Shown here: positions 24,749 to 35,781 of the stretch, piece by piece
Position numbering within the stretch: position 1 is the stretch's first letter
Layout: every line of letters starts with the position of its first letter
Assembly: GCA_903939115.1 (NCBI GenBank)
Contig: CAJAFV010000068.1
Coordinates: forward strand, 1 to 64,000
Length of the DNA stretch: 64,000 nucleotides
Source: an uncultured Geobacteraceae bacterium
GTDB lineage: Bacteria; Desulfobacterota; Desulfuromonadia; Geobacterales; Pseudopelobacteraceae
Reading direction: 5' to 3'
Position numbers and translations under genes: made by a program
The notes under the pieces: generated by a model
Databases searched by the model: none
The model's input: only the letters and a program-made list of their open reading frames with translations
Told to the model about the DNA's origin: nothing

Positions 24749-26125
24749 TCAGTTTCCCGCTCGCGCGTTCTGAATTTCACTCCACACACGTTCACGGGCT
24801 GTTCCACCCGGGACATTACGGGCATTAACACTGGCTTCGACCGTAATACATTCAAATATATCGGTATCGATCTTCGCTGAAAACAGTTGCCACTCGGCCA
24901 ACGACAGTTCGGTAAGATCCATCTCGTTTTCCACACAATACGCAACCGACTTGCCTACCACCTCGTGAGCATCACGGAACGGCAGTCCCTTGCGCACCAG
25001 ATAGTCGGCGACATCGGTAGCGGTCGAAAAACCGAGCCCTGCTGCTTTACGCATAGAGCCGACATTAACCCGCATCTCGCGAATCATTTCGGCAAAAATC
25101 TTGAGGCACCCCTTAACCGTATCGATCGTATCAAAAAGAGGCTCTTTATCTTCCTGCATATCTTTATTGTAAGCCAGCGGCAGCGCCTTCATGGTCGTAA
25201 GAAGCGCCATCAGATTGCCGTAGACACGACCGGTTTTGCCCCGCACCAGTTCCGGCACATCCGGATTCTTCTTCTGCGGCATGATTGATGAGCCGGTACA
25301 GAAGCCGTCTGATAATTCAATGAATTGAAACGCGCTGGTTGACCAGATAATCAACTCTTCCGAAAAGCGGGAGAGATGCATCATTAAAATGGAGGCGTCT
25401 GCAAGGAACTCCAACGCAAAATCCCGATCGGAAACAGAGTCCAGCGAGTTACGGGTAATGGCCGGGAATTCGAGCTGTTCCGCAACATATTCACGGTCAA
25501 TCGGGAAGGTTGTACCGGCGAGCGCACCGGCTCCCAACGGGAGAACGTTAACCCGCTTGAGGCAATCGTCCAGACGCCCCTTGTCACGCTTGAACATCTC
25601 AACGTATGCCATCAGATGATGCGCAAACAGGATCGGCTGTGCGGTCTGTAGATGGGTGAAGCCGGGCATGAGAGTATCGATATTATTTTCCGCCTGGATC
25701 AGCAGGGCATCAATTAGCAGGTCAATATACATGGTAATTTCAACAATTTCATCCCGCAGATAAAGCCGGATGTCAAGCGCCACCTGATCGTTACGGGAGC
25801 GTCCGGTATGCAGCCGTTTACCAGCTTCACCAATGGCTGCCGACAGACGCGACTCAATGTTCATATGAATATCTTCAAGGCTGACGGAAAAATCAAATTT
25901 TCCCGTTTCAATCTGTTCAAGGATGGTATGCAGACCATGGACGATCTGCTCCACGTCCTTAAGCGGAATGATGTCCTGCTTGCCCAGCATGCGGGCATGG
26001 GCAACAGAACCCCGGATGTCCTGTGGATAGAGACGTTTGTCAAATTGAATGGAAGCGGTGAACTCCTCAACAAATTTATCGGTGGGCTGGGTGAAACGTC
26101 CTCCCCAGAGCTTATCTTTAGGCAT
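24749..26125 (-). CDS. argH: argininosuccinate lyase
   Basis: A 458-residue enzyme of the fumarase/aspartase superfamily that splits argininosuccinate into arginine and fumarate, the last step of arginine synthesis. The signature [12 protein letters not shown] (about residues 278-289) carries the catalytic serine loop; [13 protein letters not shown] is near 105. I start at the ATG at 26125 ([11 protein letters not shown]), which has AAGGA upstream, rather than 15 codons earlier. It lies 15 kb from argG, separated by tamAB and sensor kinases. Confidence 0.96.
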   Translation of the reverse strand: MPKDKLWGGRFTQPTDKFVEEFTASIQFDKRLYPQDIRGSVAHARMLGKQDIIPLKDVEQIVHGLHTILEQIETGKFDFSVSLEDIHMNIESRLSAAIGEAGKRLHTGRSRNDQVALDIRLYLRDEIVEITMYIDLLIDALLIQAENNIDTLMPGFTHLQTAQPILFAHHLMAYVEMFKRDKGRLDDCLKRVNVLPLGAGALAGTTFPIDREYVAEQLEFPAITRNSLDSVSDRDFALEFLADASILMMHLSRFSEELIIWSTSAFQFIELSDGFCTGSSIMPQKKNPDVPELVRGKTGRVYGNLMALLTTMKALPLAYNKDMQEDKEPLFDTIDTVKGCLKIFAEMIREMRVNVGSMRKAAGLGFSTATDVADYLVRKGLPFRDAHEVVGKSVAYCVENEMDLTELSLAEWQLFSAKIDTDIFECITVEASVNARNVPGGTARERVWSEIQNARAGN

Positions 26126-26243
26126 GATGTACTGTCCTTGTGCCAGGTTTTGAGATTCAAGAGTGCGCACTATACGCGAAAATGAGGCAAAATCAAACCA
26201 TGAGTTCGCCCTGAGCGTATCAACGGGCGAATGGCTATCATTA

Positions 26244-29200
26244 TTATTTCAGTTCGATCCGGTACATCAGGTCTCCACCGGTTGCAACGGTGCTGATCTT
26301 GGATTCAACCTCCCACCGCTTACTGATCGAATAACGCGCTCGAAACTGTTGGCTCTGGTCAAATAACGACTTTCCATAGCTGACATAGAGCTTGGGCGTC
26401 AGATATTTTCCAAGCTGCAGCATGGTCTGGGAGACACTGGTGGTATTCGCACTGCTCTGGGAATTGCTGCGCATTGACGGTTCAATGGCCTTGTATCCCG
26501 GACGCTGGTCCTTACCGGAAGAGACCGTGACGGTATCGAGGGCAATCCACTCTTTGAGTTGCTCTTGAAGCCCTGGCGAATGGTCGGAAGAAACAAACAG
26601 CGACGCCGCCTCCATCAGTATGGCGCCCTGACTCCCGCTCTCCCCCAGGCTGCGGCCGAGAACGACATATGACAAAATATCGGTATCGGGAAGCGACGGT
26701 TCTGAATAGAGCTTTACAAAAGGTTCTTCCGGAGTACCGGTTACTGTAACCCCGGCCTTGACATCATCAACCGTGCGCAATGCCAGAATATCGAGGGTCG
26801 GCCGTTCCACCGACCCGCCTGAAAAGAGTGCCCGGCCCCGCTGTATATCAAGGCTGACCCCGTAGATTTTGTAGGTCCCCTTGGCAACCTTGATCTCACC
26901 GCTTCCAGTCGCCTTTGTGAAATCTGTCATAGCAAGCGTTACTCCACCGACCAGACGGGCATCTACCCCCCCGTACTTGACAAATACCTTGTCTCCGAGG
27001 AGTATTTGGATCTGCAGGTCCAAGGGGAAACCAGTTGACCGTGAAGCAGCACGCTCCCTTCCTGCCACGATAACGTCGCCGCTCGGCTTGATGTCTGCCG
27101 TGGAGCTGAAACGGCGGAGCAGCATCTCCGGAACCCTGATCACCCCACGGGCAGAAAATGTATCCTTGCTACCGGTGAACGTGAGGTCCGGTGCGACTAC
27201 CAACTGTTGTTCGGGGAGATTTAACGCCTGAAAACGTTCGCCGCGCAGAGTGCCATGATAGCCTGTCAATGTGCTTCCCGCTAAAGAGATGCCGGCAGTG
27301 CCCTCCAGCGTGCCCTTCCCTGACGTAAGCCGGAATTTTTCGATCTGGATTTGCGTCCCTGTGGGACTGGCGGCTAGACGGGCGTCCAGCTGGACATCGG
27401 TAAGCCTGATTCCGGCAGATGGAAGATAGGCACCTGCCTGAGTCATACCGACTGTTCCGTTCACAGTTGGCGACTGCCACGTCCCCCCGGCTTGAAGATC
27501 GACCTTAACCAGGCTCTTGACCTCCTGAAGCAGGCCGGGAAACAACGCATTGATAATCCCGCTCTCCTGGAAATTGCCTTTGATCGTCCCTTTAACTTGT
27601 TCGCCTGGATCGATAACGGCTCCGAAGTGCGCCGGAAGCGGAAGCTGGAAATCGCCCATGCATTCGCCCAGCTGCGTCAGAGACAACAAAAACGAACCAC
27701 GGAGGGAATCGTCACGCCAGCTCCACCGTAAGCCGGCCGTCCGAACTGCAATCGCCAGCTCCCGGCCGTGGTCTCGCCAGCTTCCAGAACCGTTTGCCAG
27801 TGTGACGGTCCCGTTAAGGTCGAAGCGCTGCTCCGGCAGGAATTTTCCGGAGACCTCACCGGAAAGCTTTCCCTGCAGGTCGACCCCCTGTGGGAACCAG
27901 CGTTTCGCAAGTGCCGGATCGAGGCCATCCCATGTGGCATGCAGATCGCCACGGGACGGAACTGACAGGGTTGATGACGCCGGTGAGAAAAATCTCCCCG
28001 TGGCAGAGATGCCCTGTTTGGTTCGAAGCTCAAGCAGGGCCGTGGTACCGTGGCTACCGGCATCCAGATCGAGCAACGCTTTAGTTATGGTTACGGTCTG
28101 CTTGTCAAGAGTTAGCGAACCGGCCGCTGACGCATTCCCTGCCAGACTCAACCGCTCGTTGCCACTCAGGCCGAGACGAAGCTGCCCTGAACTCTCCCCT
28201 GCGAGACTGAGATCCTTCACCCACTTGTTCACTCGCGCCAGATTCAGGCTGTTCCAGCTCACCTGTGCCGTCCCTGTACGCGGCTTCAGGTACAACCGAC
28301 CGGTGAGTTCAAGCCGCTCGGGCGACAATCCGGTCAGTACGAGGGGGGCGATGTCTACATACTCAGCTGAAATTATCAATGCTGATGGTGCCGCAAGCTG
28401 GCAGGAACCAACGGCGTCGTGCCCTGATAATTCGGTAAGTGTACCCTGCCAGCGACCATCGGCATATCCACCGGAAAGTTTTCCGATGGCAGCCGCACCC
28501 GCTGAACCGACCTCCATCTCCAGCCGGTGGTTCTGCAGCGAACCATCTGCCTTCAAAGAAGCGGTGTCGGCGTGTACACCACGATATGTCACGTTGTTCA
28601 GTTTTACGGCGGCAGTTAAACCTTTTCCAGGCCCGTCATTAGACTTTGCGGAAAAAGTGGTCGAGGAGACCTGTAGCCCCTCCGCATTCAGCTTTGAACC
28701 ACGACCGGTAACAGTGCCGCTGACAATCCCGGCGGCATAGCGCCCCCATCCCCGGAGAGCGAGAGCGCCACTGGCCTGTGGGATGAGGCCCGAGAGGTTG
28801 CTGATGTTTGCTTTTATATCGAGACGCTGACTGAGCATACCAGTGGCGGCTATGTCAAAACCGTTACCGGCCAGGGAGAGGTGCTCAATAGTGAGATCGT
28901 TATTTTTCAGCATGGCGGCAATCTCCCCGGAAAACGCCTTTCCGCGAAGACGGCTTTCCTTGAGCCGGCCATGCACTTCACCCTGCCGCAACTGGCCTCC
29001 AGCCGACGAGACCATGAAACTGTCCACGTCAAAATTCACGGCACCCTGCCATACAGGGGCAATGATGGCCGGGTTCAGCCCCGTTCCATGGAGTGCGCCT
29101 TTCACCGACACTTCGCTGCTCCAGCCGAAGCGAAGGTTTCCCCGGACAGCCCCGTTAAGAACGGCAGCATCGATATCCGATACTTCAACGCTCTCAGAAT

Positions 29201-30236
29201 TGCCGCGGAATCGGCCCGCAACACGCGATTTCAGCCAGCCATTCCCGCTGCTGTCAATGGCAAGCTGACCGGTATACCCAGTACTGTCGCCTGTAAGGTC
29301 GAGCGTCCCGGACAGATCAACTTTTTTTCCCAACTCCCGACTAAGATCGAGTCCTGCCGCGCTCAGCGTAACGTGGGCTTTTCCGGTCAGCGGCAGGGCA
29401 CCCGACATGGTGACCGTACCGCTGCGCCCTTTCTCGGTCACAATCAACCGGTGGAGATTCAGCTCTTTCCTGGTCAGTCCGACATCACCGGTTATGGTGT
29501 ATTTTGGTTTGGTTCCGGACAAAGCGGTTACGGTTACGTCGCCGGCCATCTGTTCTGGCAACAGGCCTGTATGGAGTCGGGTATGCAGTTGGATTTTGTT
29601 GCAGCCGGCACGCGGAGTGAGTGGAGTCAAGGTAAGCGAGGAGACGAGTGAAGCGCTGCCAAACCCTGCGCTGATTGTGCCTGACACCAGCCCCTGTGCT
29701 GTTTTAAGCGAAAGCCTGGTGACGCTCAGTTCGGAATCACGCCATGAGAGCGACGCAGAAATGTCAGGAATTATGATCGGCTGCTGCTTCGGCTGCTGAT
29801 AGGTGGCATCCTCGACCGTGAGAAGATCGACCCAGCCGCTTAATTGAGCGGGAATACCGGTGATGTGTGGCCAGACAATCTCAGGTCCGCTGCTGCTTGG
29901 CGGCGATCTGTCCAGAAACCGTACCCCCTTGAGCGACAGCTCCCGTATCGCTACGTAACCAAAAGGGATACGCATCGCCCGGCAACGAAGGCGCACGTCA
30001 GCAACGGTCAGCTCTCCGTCGGACCATTGGGCCGAAAGATCTTCGAGGTGCAGAGCGGAATCAAGTCCGCCGGTGACGGCCCGGGCGGAGATCGTTACCG
30101 GTGTATGCCGCGAAACGGTTCTGAGAAGCCAGCTGACTCCGTCAGGACTCTCCAGCAACCACTTCAGGGCGAGCTCGCCACCCAGGACCGTACTGAGTAG
30201 CATGACGAGCAGCCCATAGATAATGAAACGCTTCAT
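26244..30236 (-). CDS. tamB: TamB-family envelope protein (AsmA-like, DUF490)
   Basis: A 1330-residue protein with one N-terminal membrane helix (about residues 5-25), then a very long repetitive beta-rich body of the AsmA/TamB type and a C-terminal TamB/DUF490 domain ending in YRIELK. Such proteins form a hydrophobic groove across the periplasm and act in outer-membrane protein assembly or phospholipid transport. Length is close to E. coli TamB (1259). Its start overlaps the tamA stop (ATGA), the usual coupling of the pair. Confidence 0.9.
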   Translation of the reverse strand: MKRFIIYGLLVMLLSTVLGGELALKWLLESPDGVSWLLRTVSRHTPVTISARAVTGGLDSALHLEDLSAQWSDGELTVADVRLRCRAMRIPFGYVAIRELSLKGVRFLDRSPPSSSGPEIVWPHITGIPAQLSGWVDLLTVEDATYQQPKQQPIIIPDISASLSWRDSELSVTRLSLKTAQGLVSGTISAGFGSASLVSSLTLTPLTPRAGCNKIQLHTRLHTGLLPEQMAGDVTVTALSGTKPKYTITGDVGLTRKELNLHRLIVTEKGRSGTVTMSGALPLTGKAHVTLSAAGLDLSRELGKKVDLSGTLDLTGDSTGYTGQLAIDSSGNGWLKSRVAGRFRGNSESVEVSDIDAAVLNGAVRGNLRFGWSSEVSVKGALHGTGLNPAIIAPVWQGAVNFDVDSFMVSSAGGQLRQGEVHGRLKESRLRGKAFSGEIAAMLKNNDLTIEHLSLAGNGFDIAATGMLSQRLDIKANISNLSGLIPQASGALALRGWGRYAAGIVSGTVTGRGSKLNAEGLQVSSTTFSAKSNDGPGKGLTAAVKLNNVTYRGVHADTASLKADGSLQNHRLEMEVGSAGAAAIGKLSGGYADGRWQGTLTELSGHDAVGSCQLAAPSALIISAEYVDIAPLVLTGLSPERLELTGRLYLKPRTGTAQVSWNSLNLARVNKWVKDLSLAGESSGQLRLGLSGNERLSLAGNASAAGSLTLDKQTVTITKALLDLDAGSHGTTALLELRTKQGISATGRFFSPASSTLSVPSRGDLHATWDGLDPALAKRWFPQGVDLQGKLSGEVSGKFLPEQRFDLNGTVTLANGSGSWRDHGRELAIAVRTAGLRWSWRDDSLRGSFLLSLTQLGECMGDFQLPLPAHFGAVIDPGEQVKGTIKGNFQESGIINALFPGLLQEVKSLVKVDLQAGGTWQSPTVNGTVGMTQAGAYLPSAGIRLTDVQLDARLAASPTGTQIQIEKFRLTSGKGTLEGTAGISLAGSTLTGYHGTLRGERFQALNLPEQQLVVAPDLTFTGSKDTFSARGVIRVPEMLLRRFSSTADIKPSGDVIVAGRERAASRSTGFPLDLQIQILLGDKVFVKYGGVDARLVGGVTLAMTDFTKATGSGEIKVAKGTYKIYGVSLDIQRGRALFSGGSVERPTLDILALRTVDDVKAGVTVTGTPEEPFVKLYSEPSLPDTDILSYVVLGRSLGESGSQGAILMEAASLFVSSDHSPGLQEQLKEWIALDTVTVSSGKDQRPGYKAIEPSMRSNSQSSANTTSVSQTMLQLGKYLTPKLYVSYGKSLFDQSQQFRARYSISKRWEVESKISTVATGGDLMYRIELK

Positions 30237-32017
30237 AGCTGGAACCCGATCGTAAAATGGATTCTGAATTGAGGTTCCGGAACGTTGATCTGCCGCGCCA
30301 GGCTCAGATTGATCGCACCGATCGGGGTTTTGTAGTGAACCCCTATCCCTGCTCCCTGATAGAGCTTTAAATCCGCAGCGTCATCAAAAGCGTTACCGGC
30401 ATCGTAAAAGATCGACACGGCCCACTTGTCAAAAAGCGCCCGCTGCAGCTCCAGACTCCCCTGTAACAGGTTTTTGCCGCCAACCACGTCGCCACTCGCA
30501 TCCTTTGGGCCGAGCGATTTGTACGCGTAGCCCCGCACACTGTTGTCTCCGCCGGCGAAGAAACGGAGGGAGCTCGGTACGTCAGTGAAGGGATCATGCA
30601 TGACCGTTGCCGCTCCTTTCATCCTGCCTTGAATCGAGAGGCGCCAAGGGAGCGGTATAATCGCCGCACTTTCAGCAATGAACTGAATAAACGTAGCATC
30701 AGATACAAGCGGACGGTAGGCACCGCGTGTTTCCAAGGTATAGTGCCACCCCTTTGTAGGGAGAATCAGATCGTCGTAGCCATGCTGAAAAAAACGGAGG
30801 CCGGGCAGCAGCAGTAAGGAAGTACTGTTGTCTTCAAGGCCGACACTGTACTCTTCGAACATTAGTCGAATATAGGCGGTACCAAGGCGGTTTTCACCGA
30901 ACCCGGTTGTCCTGCTTGGTTCCAGGAAAGCCAGCTTGCTCACGGTATCATTAACCATTTCGCGCTGAAGGTTGAGCTGAATGGTGGTGAACGTTTCAAT
31001 GTTCTGGTTGCTTGGTATTGTGTAGGCGGAGCCAATCCCCTGTAAACGCTCGGCAACGGCTATCTCGCTGTTGAGCGTATTGCCCGGTTCAAACAGGCTT
31101 AAATATTTAAATCCCACCGATGCGCGAGCCCCGGTGTCAGTGCCGTATCCGATACCGGGACGTATGGTGCGGCGCGGTGACGGCACCACGGTAACGGCCA
31201 CCGGTACCTGCAGCGACGTGGCAGCTTCTTTGTCGGGAACGACGCTGACGCCTTTAAAATAAGGGCTACCGGCGAAATTGAGTTGTGTTTTTCCCAGAGC
31301 TTTGTAGGAGAAGGGCTCCCCAGCCGAGAACGAAATATAACGACGCAGGAGTTCATCCGGGTAATAGGTTGACCCTGCGATAGTTGTCGCACCGAACAGA
31401 TACCGGGGGCCGCTCGCCATAACCAGATGGATCCGGGCCGATGCGGTTTTCGGATCAACCTGGATTTCGTGAGTAGAAAAATGTGCGTCCAGATATCCCA
31501 GTTCCCGGGACGCAGCGAGAAGATTACTCTTGGCTTTCTCGTAAAGGTCGTGCTGGAGCTGGTCGCCCGTGCGGAGCGGAAAGGTTGCTCTCTTTTCAAG
31601 GAGAAGCGGCTCTGAGGCACCGGCTCCCTCAATGGTCACGACCACCCCGGCCAGGCGGGTCACCTCTCCGGCTGTTACGGTAACCAGCAGGGAATATCCT
31701 CCCTGTTTATTTTCCTCAAGCAGGGTGGTTACGTCTGATCCGTAGTAGCCAAAAGGTTCCAGTGCCAACCGAACCCTGGACTCTGCCTGACGGCTGAAAT
31801 ACTCTAGCCAGAGCTTGTCCACGGCCCCCTCTTTGACAAGCCCGGGGGGGAGGGCAAGTGCTGCATTCACATTTTTAAGTACATCTCCCTCGAGTCCGAC
31901 AACGCGAACCTCCACCGGTTCAGCAGCAAAAAGCCGGGAAGTCGCAACGGCAAGCATGAGCAGACTAAGGAGGATAGCGCGAAACAGGAGCGACATCGGG
32001 AGATACTTATACTTCAC
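30233..32017 (-). CDS. tamA: TamA/BamA-family outer membrane protein
   Basis: A 594-residue Omp85 protein: signal peptide (cut near SRLFAAEP), three POTRA-like units to about residue 270, then a 16-strand beta-barrel with the RFFAGGDNSVRGYAYKSLGP motif (family RGY/F signature), ending in FTIGFQL. With TamB it forms the translocation and assembly module. I prefer the GTG start at 32017: GAGGGG lies 7 bases upstream and the Lys-rich n-region then fits a signal peptide. An ATG at 31996 is the alternative. The preceding kinase gene ends 25 bases upstream. Confidence 0.9.
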   Translation of the reverse strand: MKYKYLPMSLLFRAILLSLLMLAVATSRLFAAEPVEVRVVGLEGDVLKNVNAALALPPGLVKEGAVDKLWLEYFSRQAESRVRLALEPFGYYGSDVTTLLEENKQGGYSLLVTVTAGEVTRLAGVVVTIEGAGASEPLLLEKRATFPLRTGDQLQHDLYEKAKSNLLAASRELGYLDAHFSTHEIQVDPKTASARIHLVMASGPRYLFGATTIAGSTYYPDELLRRYISFSAGEPFSYKALGKTQLNFAGSPYFKGVSVVPDKEAATSLQVPVAVTVVPSPRRTIRPGIGYGTDTGARASVGFKYLSLFEPGNTLNSEIAVAERLQGIGSAYTIPSNQNIETFTTIQLNLQREMVNDTVSKLAFLEPSRTTGFGENRLGTAYIRLMFEEYSVGLEDNSTSLLLLPGLRFFQHGYDDLILPTKGWHYTLETRGAYRPLVSDATFIQFIAESAAIIPLPWRLSIQGRMKGAATVMHDPFTDVPSSLRFFAGGDNSVRGYAYKSLGPKDASGDVVGGKNLLQGSLELQRALFDKWAVSIFYDAGNAFDDAADLKLYQGAGIGVHYKTPIGAINLSLARQINVPEPQFRIHFTIGFQL

Positions 32018-32042
32018 GCATTTGCCCCTCAAAACGGTTACG

Positions 32043-34889
32043 TTATGGCCCGATTTCCCCAACCTTGGCCATAAGCGCATCCCGTAACTCAATCGGTTTG
32101 TACGGTTTCTGCACAAAACCGGCATGTGGATCATTTGTAATGACATCCTGGACCGACTCCACGCTGTAACCGCTGCAGATGATAATCGGAAGTGTCGGGC
32201 TGATTTTTCGCAGTTCATGATAGGCTTCGATACCGCCCATTTCAGGCATTGTCAAATCCAACAGGATCACGTTTATCTCGCCGCTGTGCGCGCGGTAGAG
32301 CTCGAGTGCTTCTTTGCCATTCTGTGATGTCAACGTGGTGAAACCCATCGCCTCCAGCAGCTCGGTTCCCATGTCCCGAAGGACCTGTTCATCTTCCACC
32401 AGTAGAATTGTAGCGCCCGGTTTTCCTGGTGAAGCGGCTGCAGTTGAAATCGTTTCTGTGTAATCAGGACTCTCAGGCAGAGGGAAAAGTACCTTGAAAG
32501 TCGTACCGACACCCGGCCTGCTGGTCATTTGCAATATGGCATCATGCGAAGTGATAATACCATGTATAGCCGACATGCCGAGGCCGCGACCGGTGAATTT
32601 GGTAGTAAAAAACGGTTCAAAGATCCGCTTTTGCGTATCTTCATCCATACCGCTGCCGCTGTCGGTAACCTCCAGACAGATATATCCGCCTGCCTGGACA
32701 ACCGTGCCGAACGTATCCGTTTCAATTTGATCATCCTTAACCTGCACTCTTGTCAGGGCAACCCGGATAGTGCCGTTAGCCTCGCCGATCGCCTCGGCGG
32801 CATTAATAATCAGGTTCATGATAATCTGCTGAATCTGACCGGCGTCACCTGTTATTTCAGGGACTACACGCTTTAAATCAAGCTCTATGGTCACGTTCTT
32901 CTTGATAGCCGCTTGCAGCATTTTGACGACTTCATCCACCAGCATCCACAGATTGACCCTCGTCTGGACAAGCGGGCTCTTGCCGGCGTACGTCAGCATT
33001 TGCCGACACAGGTCGGCGGCGCGGTTTCCGGCAGCTTCAATCTGCTTGAACGTGGCTTTAAAATCCTTCTCAGGGATATAATCCTCTCTGGCCATGTAGC
33101 AGTGACCTAGGATTACCGTCAAAATATTGTTAAAGTCATGGGCGATGCCGCCGGCCAGTACACCGAGGCTCTCCAGTTTCTGGGCCTGGTGGAACTGATG
33201 TTCCAATTGCTGGCGTTCTTCCTCAGCCCGCTTACGAGCGGTGATATCCATCATGCTCCAGATGGAACCTTCCTCCATATTTTCGGGGTTGATCGCCTGA
33301 CCGACAAGATTGCACCAGATCAACGCCCCGTCCTTCTTTTTCATCATCAGATCTTCCGAAAAGATGCCGCCGGATGCAATAATTGGATACCCTTTTTCTC
33401 CGACACATACATACGATTCCTTGTCGGCATAGAACTCTGCGGTATCCATGTTTTCAATTTCTCCAGCCTCATACCCAAACATCGTACAATGTGCAGGGTT
33501 GGCCCAGAGCACTTTTCTGTTTTTGACAAAGATGATCCCCACTGTCGAATTGTTCAAAATAGCCTGCTGCATGTTTGCCAGTTTCCGGTAATTTTCCTCA
33601 CTCTCTTTAAGGTCAATAGTGGCCCTTTTGCGTCCCAGAACCTCCGTCGCAAAGGTTACGAACTGCTTGACGATATAGATATCATGCTGCGTGTAGGGAG
33701 AGGCCTTGTTGCCGACGCCAATGATAGAAACCACCTTGCCGTTTATTACTACCGGAACAGTCAGCTCGCGGATTAACGGAGCATGGCCGACCGGCAGCTC
33801 TTTACGATTCGGGAGTTTGGCGTAGTCGTTGTGGATCACCGGTTTGCGGGTGTGGAAACATTCGGCCCACACGCCAGCCTGGCTGATCGGATAGTGACTG
33901 ACGTGTTCCTGCGAAGTACACATAGTGGCAAGCGTATTTGACGACCATACCTGCAGCGTGAGATTAAGTTGATCTTCATCGACAATGTGAAAGAAACCGA
34001 TCGAGCTTTCGGTAAGGCGCTCGCAGGTATCCAGTGTGGCCTGCATAAGTTCGGCAATACTGCTTGTGGGTGCAAGATCGCGAAGCTTGAGACGCTGGTG
34101 CACCAACTCTTCGGTTTTTCTGTGCTCTGCGGTGTCCCGCATAACATGCACAAAAGCCGTTACGCGACCTTGTTCATCAAAAAGGGGTGATACCGTAACA
34201 TCATAAAAACCGTTTAGTACCTTTTCTGCGATTTCAGCGTTATGCACCCGGCCATCCTGTATCATGGCGATCGAGGGGCAGAAACAGGGGGAATCTGACA
34301 ATCCGTGCACGACCTCGTAACATTTACGCCCCACGACCTCATCCGCCGTTAAACCGCAACGATCGGCCATAGCCCTGTTGACGCGGGTAATTGTGTGGTT
34401 TATATCAATAATGGAAATCAGGTCGGGAACCGCATCGAATGTTCGTTCCCAATCCCTTTTTGCCCGGATGACCGCTTTATCGGCCAGCCTGCGCGCCAGA
34501 ATCAGGGACCAGGTCTTTAAGGCGAGCGCCACGGTGTGGGGCAATGCCTCGAACGCTTCCGGCGACTTTACGATGTAATCCTGGACACCGATTTTCATGG
34601 CTTCCACCGCTACCTGTTCGTTGCCGTACGATGTCATTATTACGACCGGACACGCTCCGTTCGCCAAAGATATAAACTCAATGCCTTCACCGTCCGGAAG
34701 ACGGTAGTCAGTCAGTATAAGGCTGGGAGAGTGTTTCTCTGTGGCCGCCATGGCAGCGGCGATAGTGTCAACCCGCACCAATCGATACTCCTCAGATGTC
34801 TCCTCCAGAGAGCGTTGGATCAGCAGGGCGTGATTGTTGTCGTCTTCAACAACCAGTATCATCGGTGCAGTGAGGCTGTCTGTCAGCAT
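32043..34889 (-). CDS. hybrid sensor kinase REC-PAS-GAF-PAS-HisKA-HATPase-REC
   Basis: A 948-residue cytoplasmic kinase with no membrane helix. The order is: receiver (phospho-Asp in LILTDYRLPDGEG, about 60), PAS (about 150-260), GAF (about 285-430), PAS with PAC (about 440-560), HisKA with H-box GGIAHDFNNIL (about 583), HATPase with NLIINAAEA and SGSGMDEDTQKRIFEPFFTT, and a second receiver (VILLDLTMPEMGG, about 880). The front receiver and H-box resemble those of the kinase at 39205-40818 (both begin MLTD), so they are paralogues. A Cys-rich CYEVVHGLSDSPCFCP stretch in the first PAS domain could bind a metal or cofactor. The signal is unknown. Confidence 0.88.
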   Translation of the reverse strand: MLTDSLTAPMILVVEDDNNHALLIQRSLEETSEEYRLVRVDTIAAAMAATEKHSPSLILTDYRLPDGEGIEFISLANGACPVVIMTSYGNEQVAVEAMKIGVQDYIVKSPEAFEALPHTVALALKTWSLILARRLADKAVIRAKRDWERTFDAVPDLISIIDINHTITRVNRAMADRCGLTADEVVGRKCYEVVHGLSDSPCFCPSIAMIQDGRVHNAEIAEKVLNGFYDVTVSPLFDEQGRVTAFVHVMRDTAEHRKTEELVHQRLKLRDLAPTSSIAELMQATLDTCERLTESSIGFFHIVDEDQLNLTLQVWSSNTLATMCTSQEHVSHYPISQAGVWAECFHTRKPVIHNDYAKLPNRKELPVGHAPLIRELTVPVVINGKVVSIIGVGNKASPYTQHDIYIVKQFVTFATEVLGRKRATIDLKESEENYRKLANMQQAILNNSTVGIIFVKNRKVLWANPAHCTMFGYEAGEIENMDTAEFYADKESYVCVGEKGYPIIASGGIFSEDLMMKKKDGALIWCNLVGQAINPENMEEGSIWSMMDITARKRAEEERQQLEHQFHQAQKLESLGVLAGGIAHDFNNILTVILGHCYMAREDYIPEKDFKATFKQIEAAGNRAADLCRQMLTYAGKSPLVQTRVNLWMLVDEVVKMLQAAIKKNVTIELDLKRVVPEITGDAGQIQQIIMNLIINAAEAIGEANGTIRVALTRVQVKDDQIETDTFGTVVQAGGYICLEVTDSGSGMDEDTQKRIFEPFFTTKFTGRGLGMSAIHGIITSHDAILQMTSRPGVGTTFKVLFPLPESPDYTETISTAAASPGKPGATILLVEDEQVLRDMGTELLEAMGFTTLTSQNGKEALELYRAHSGEINVILLDLTMPEMGGIEAYHELRKISPTLPIIICSGYSVESVQDVITNDPHAGFVQKPYKPIELRDALMAKVGEIGP

Positions 34890-34950
34890 TGGAAAGTCCT
34901 TTTAAAAGCCCCATCCTGTTGGTAAGGAGGGGGTTGGGGGTGGTCGCCTT

Positions 34951-35391
34951 TCACCACGGGTGCCTGTTCCACGCCAGCCAGTAGAATCCCAGATCCTTCA
35001 GCAATTTGCTGAAATCATCAAAATTCACCGGTTTGGTCACATAACTGTTGGCATGATATTCGTACGCCATAGCCATATCCCGCTCAGCATCCGATGTCGT
35101 CAGAATAACCACCGGCAGTGATCGCAGGGTTTCATCGCCCTTAATGTCGCGGAGAACATCCAACCCATCGACCTTGGGCAGGCGCAGGTCAAGCAGTATC
35201 AGGTGCGGCACCGGAAAGATCGTCCGGTCGGCATATATGTCCCGCCCATACAGATAATTGAGCGCGACTTCACCATCCTCAACATGAATGATGCTGTTTG
35301 CCACCTGAAAATCCTCCATGGTGCGCATTACCAGTTCGGCATGGTCGCGGTTGTCTTCCACCAGTAAAATCGTCAACGGTTCACCGTTCAT
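34951..35391 (-). CDS. single-domain response regulator (Rcp1-like)
   Basis: A 146-residue stand-alone receiver domain. The phospho-acceptor Asp is in LILLDLRLPKVDG (about residue 63), with acidic LLVEDNRDH at the front and the conserved KP of YVTKPVNF near 117. There is no output domain; Rcp1-like regulators usually take phosphate from a neighbouring PAS or GAF kinase. I chose the ATG at 35391 with AAAGGAG upstream. The gene follows a broken kinase remnant and precedes the 948-residue kinase. Confidence 0.88.
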   Translation of the reverse strand: MNGEPLTILLVEDNRDHAELVMRTMEDFQVANSIIHVEDGEVALNYLYGRDIYADRTIFPVPHLILLDLRLPKVDGLDVLRDIKGDETLRSLPVVILTTSDAERDMAMAYEYHANSYVTKPVNFDDFSKLLKDLGFYWLAWNRHPW

Positions 35392-35412
35392 TGTTGTGTC
35401 TCCTTTATCCAC

Positions 35413-35720
35413 CTAACTCCCCACCGTAAAACAGACCCGACTCCCCATACCTTCTCCCTCCGACTCCACCCACACCTTACGGCCATGGGCCTCTATGATC
35501 CGGTGATATTATTCATCAATACCGATGCCGTTATCCTGCACGAAGAAGGTATTTACACTATCTTCTTCCCACATACCACACAGTATTTTGGATTCAGCCT
35601 GGACCCCATGGAATTGATGGCATTCTCAAGCAGATTCTGCACTACCTCGGCCATCCGCCGCCGGTCGAAAAACAACATCCTGCTCCGACGGGACTGCTTC
35701 AGTTTCCGGAATATATTTTC
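35413..35720 (-). pseudogene. decayed C-terminal half of a histidine kinase
   Basis: Minus-strand translation in shifting frames gives SEQDVVF, then MAEVVQNLLENAI, then FFVQDNGIGIDE, a stop codon, YHRIIEAHGRKVWVESEGEG and MGSRVCFTVGS with a stop at 35413. These align one after another with the HATPase domain of the neighbouring kinase (VEQDLP, VAEVVQNLIENAI, FFVSDNGAGID, RIIEVHGGRVWVESEG, GSRFCFTVPVS). The G1/G2 part is deleted and at least two frameshifts exist. It cannot make a working kinase. It fills most of the 390-base gap between the response regulator and the CHASE kinase. Confidence 0.8.
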
Positions 35721-35781
35721 GTGACATCTTCGTGTTCCCCCTACCTGACGCAATAAATATATATCAATCGATTCCGGACTG

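Noticed and set aside
27550-28740. Plus-strand open frame of 396 codons
   Set aside because: Antisense to tamB; rich in Ser, Pro and Arg as expected of a shadow frame.
34905-34945. C-rich run (ACCCCCAACCCCCTCC on the minus strand) between the response regulator and the 948-residue kinase gene
   Set aside because: It looks like a scrap of a common intergenic repeat, but there is no second arm, so I do not call an element.
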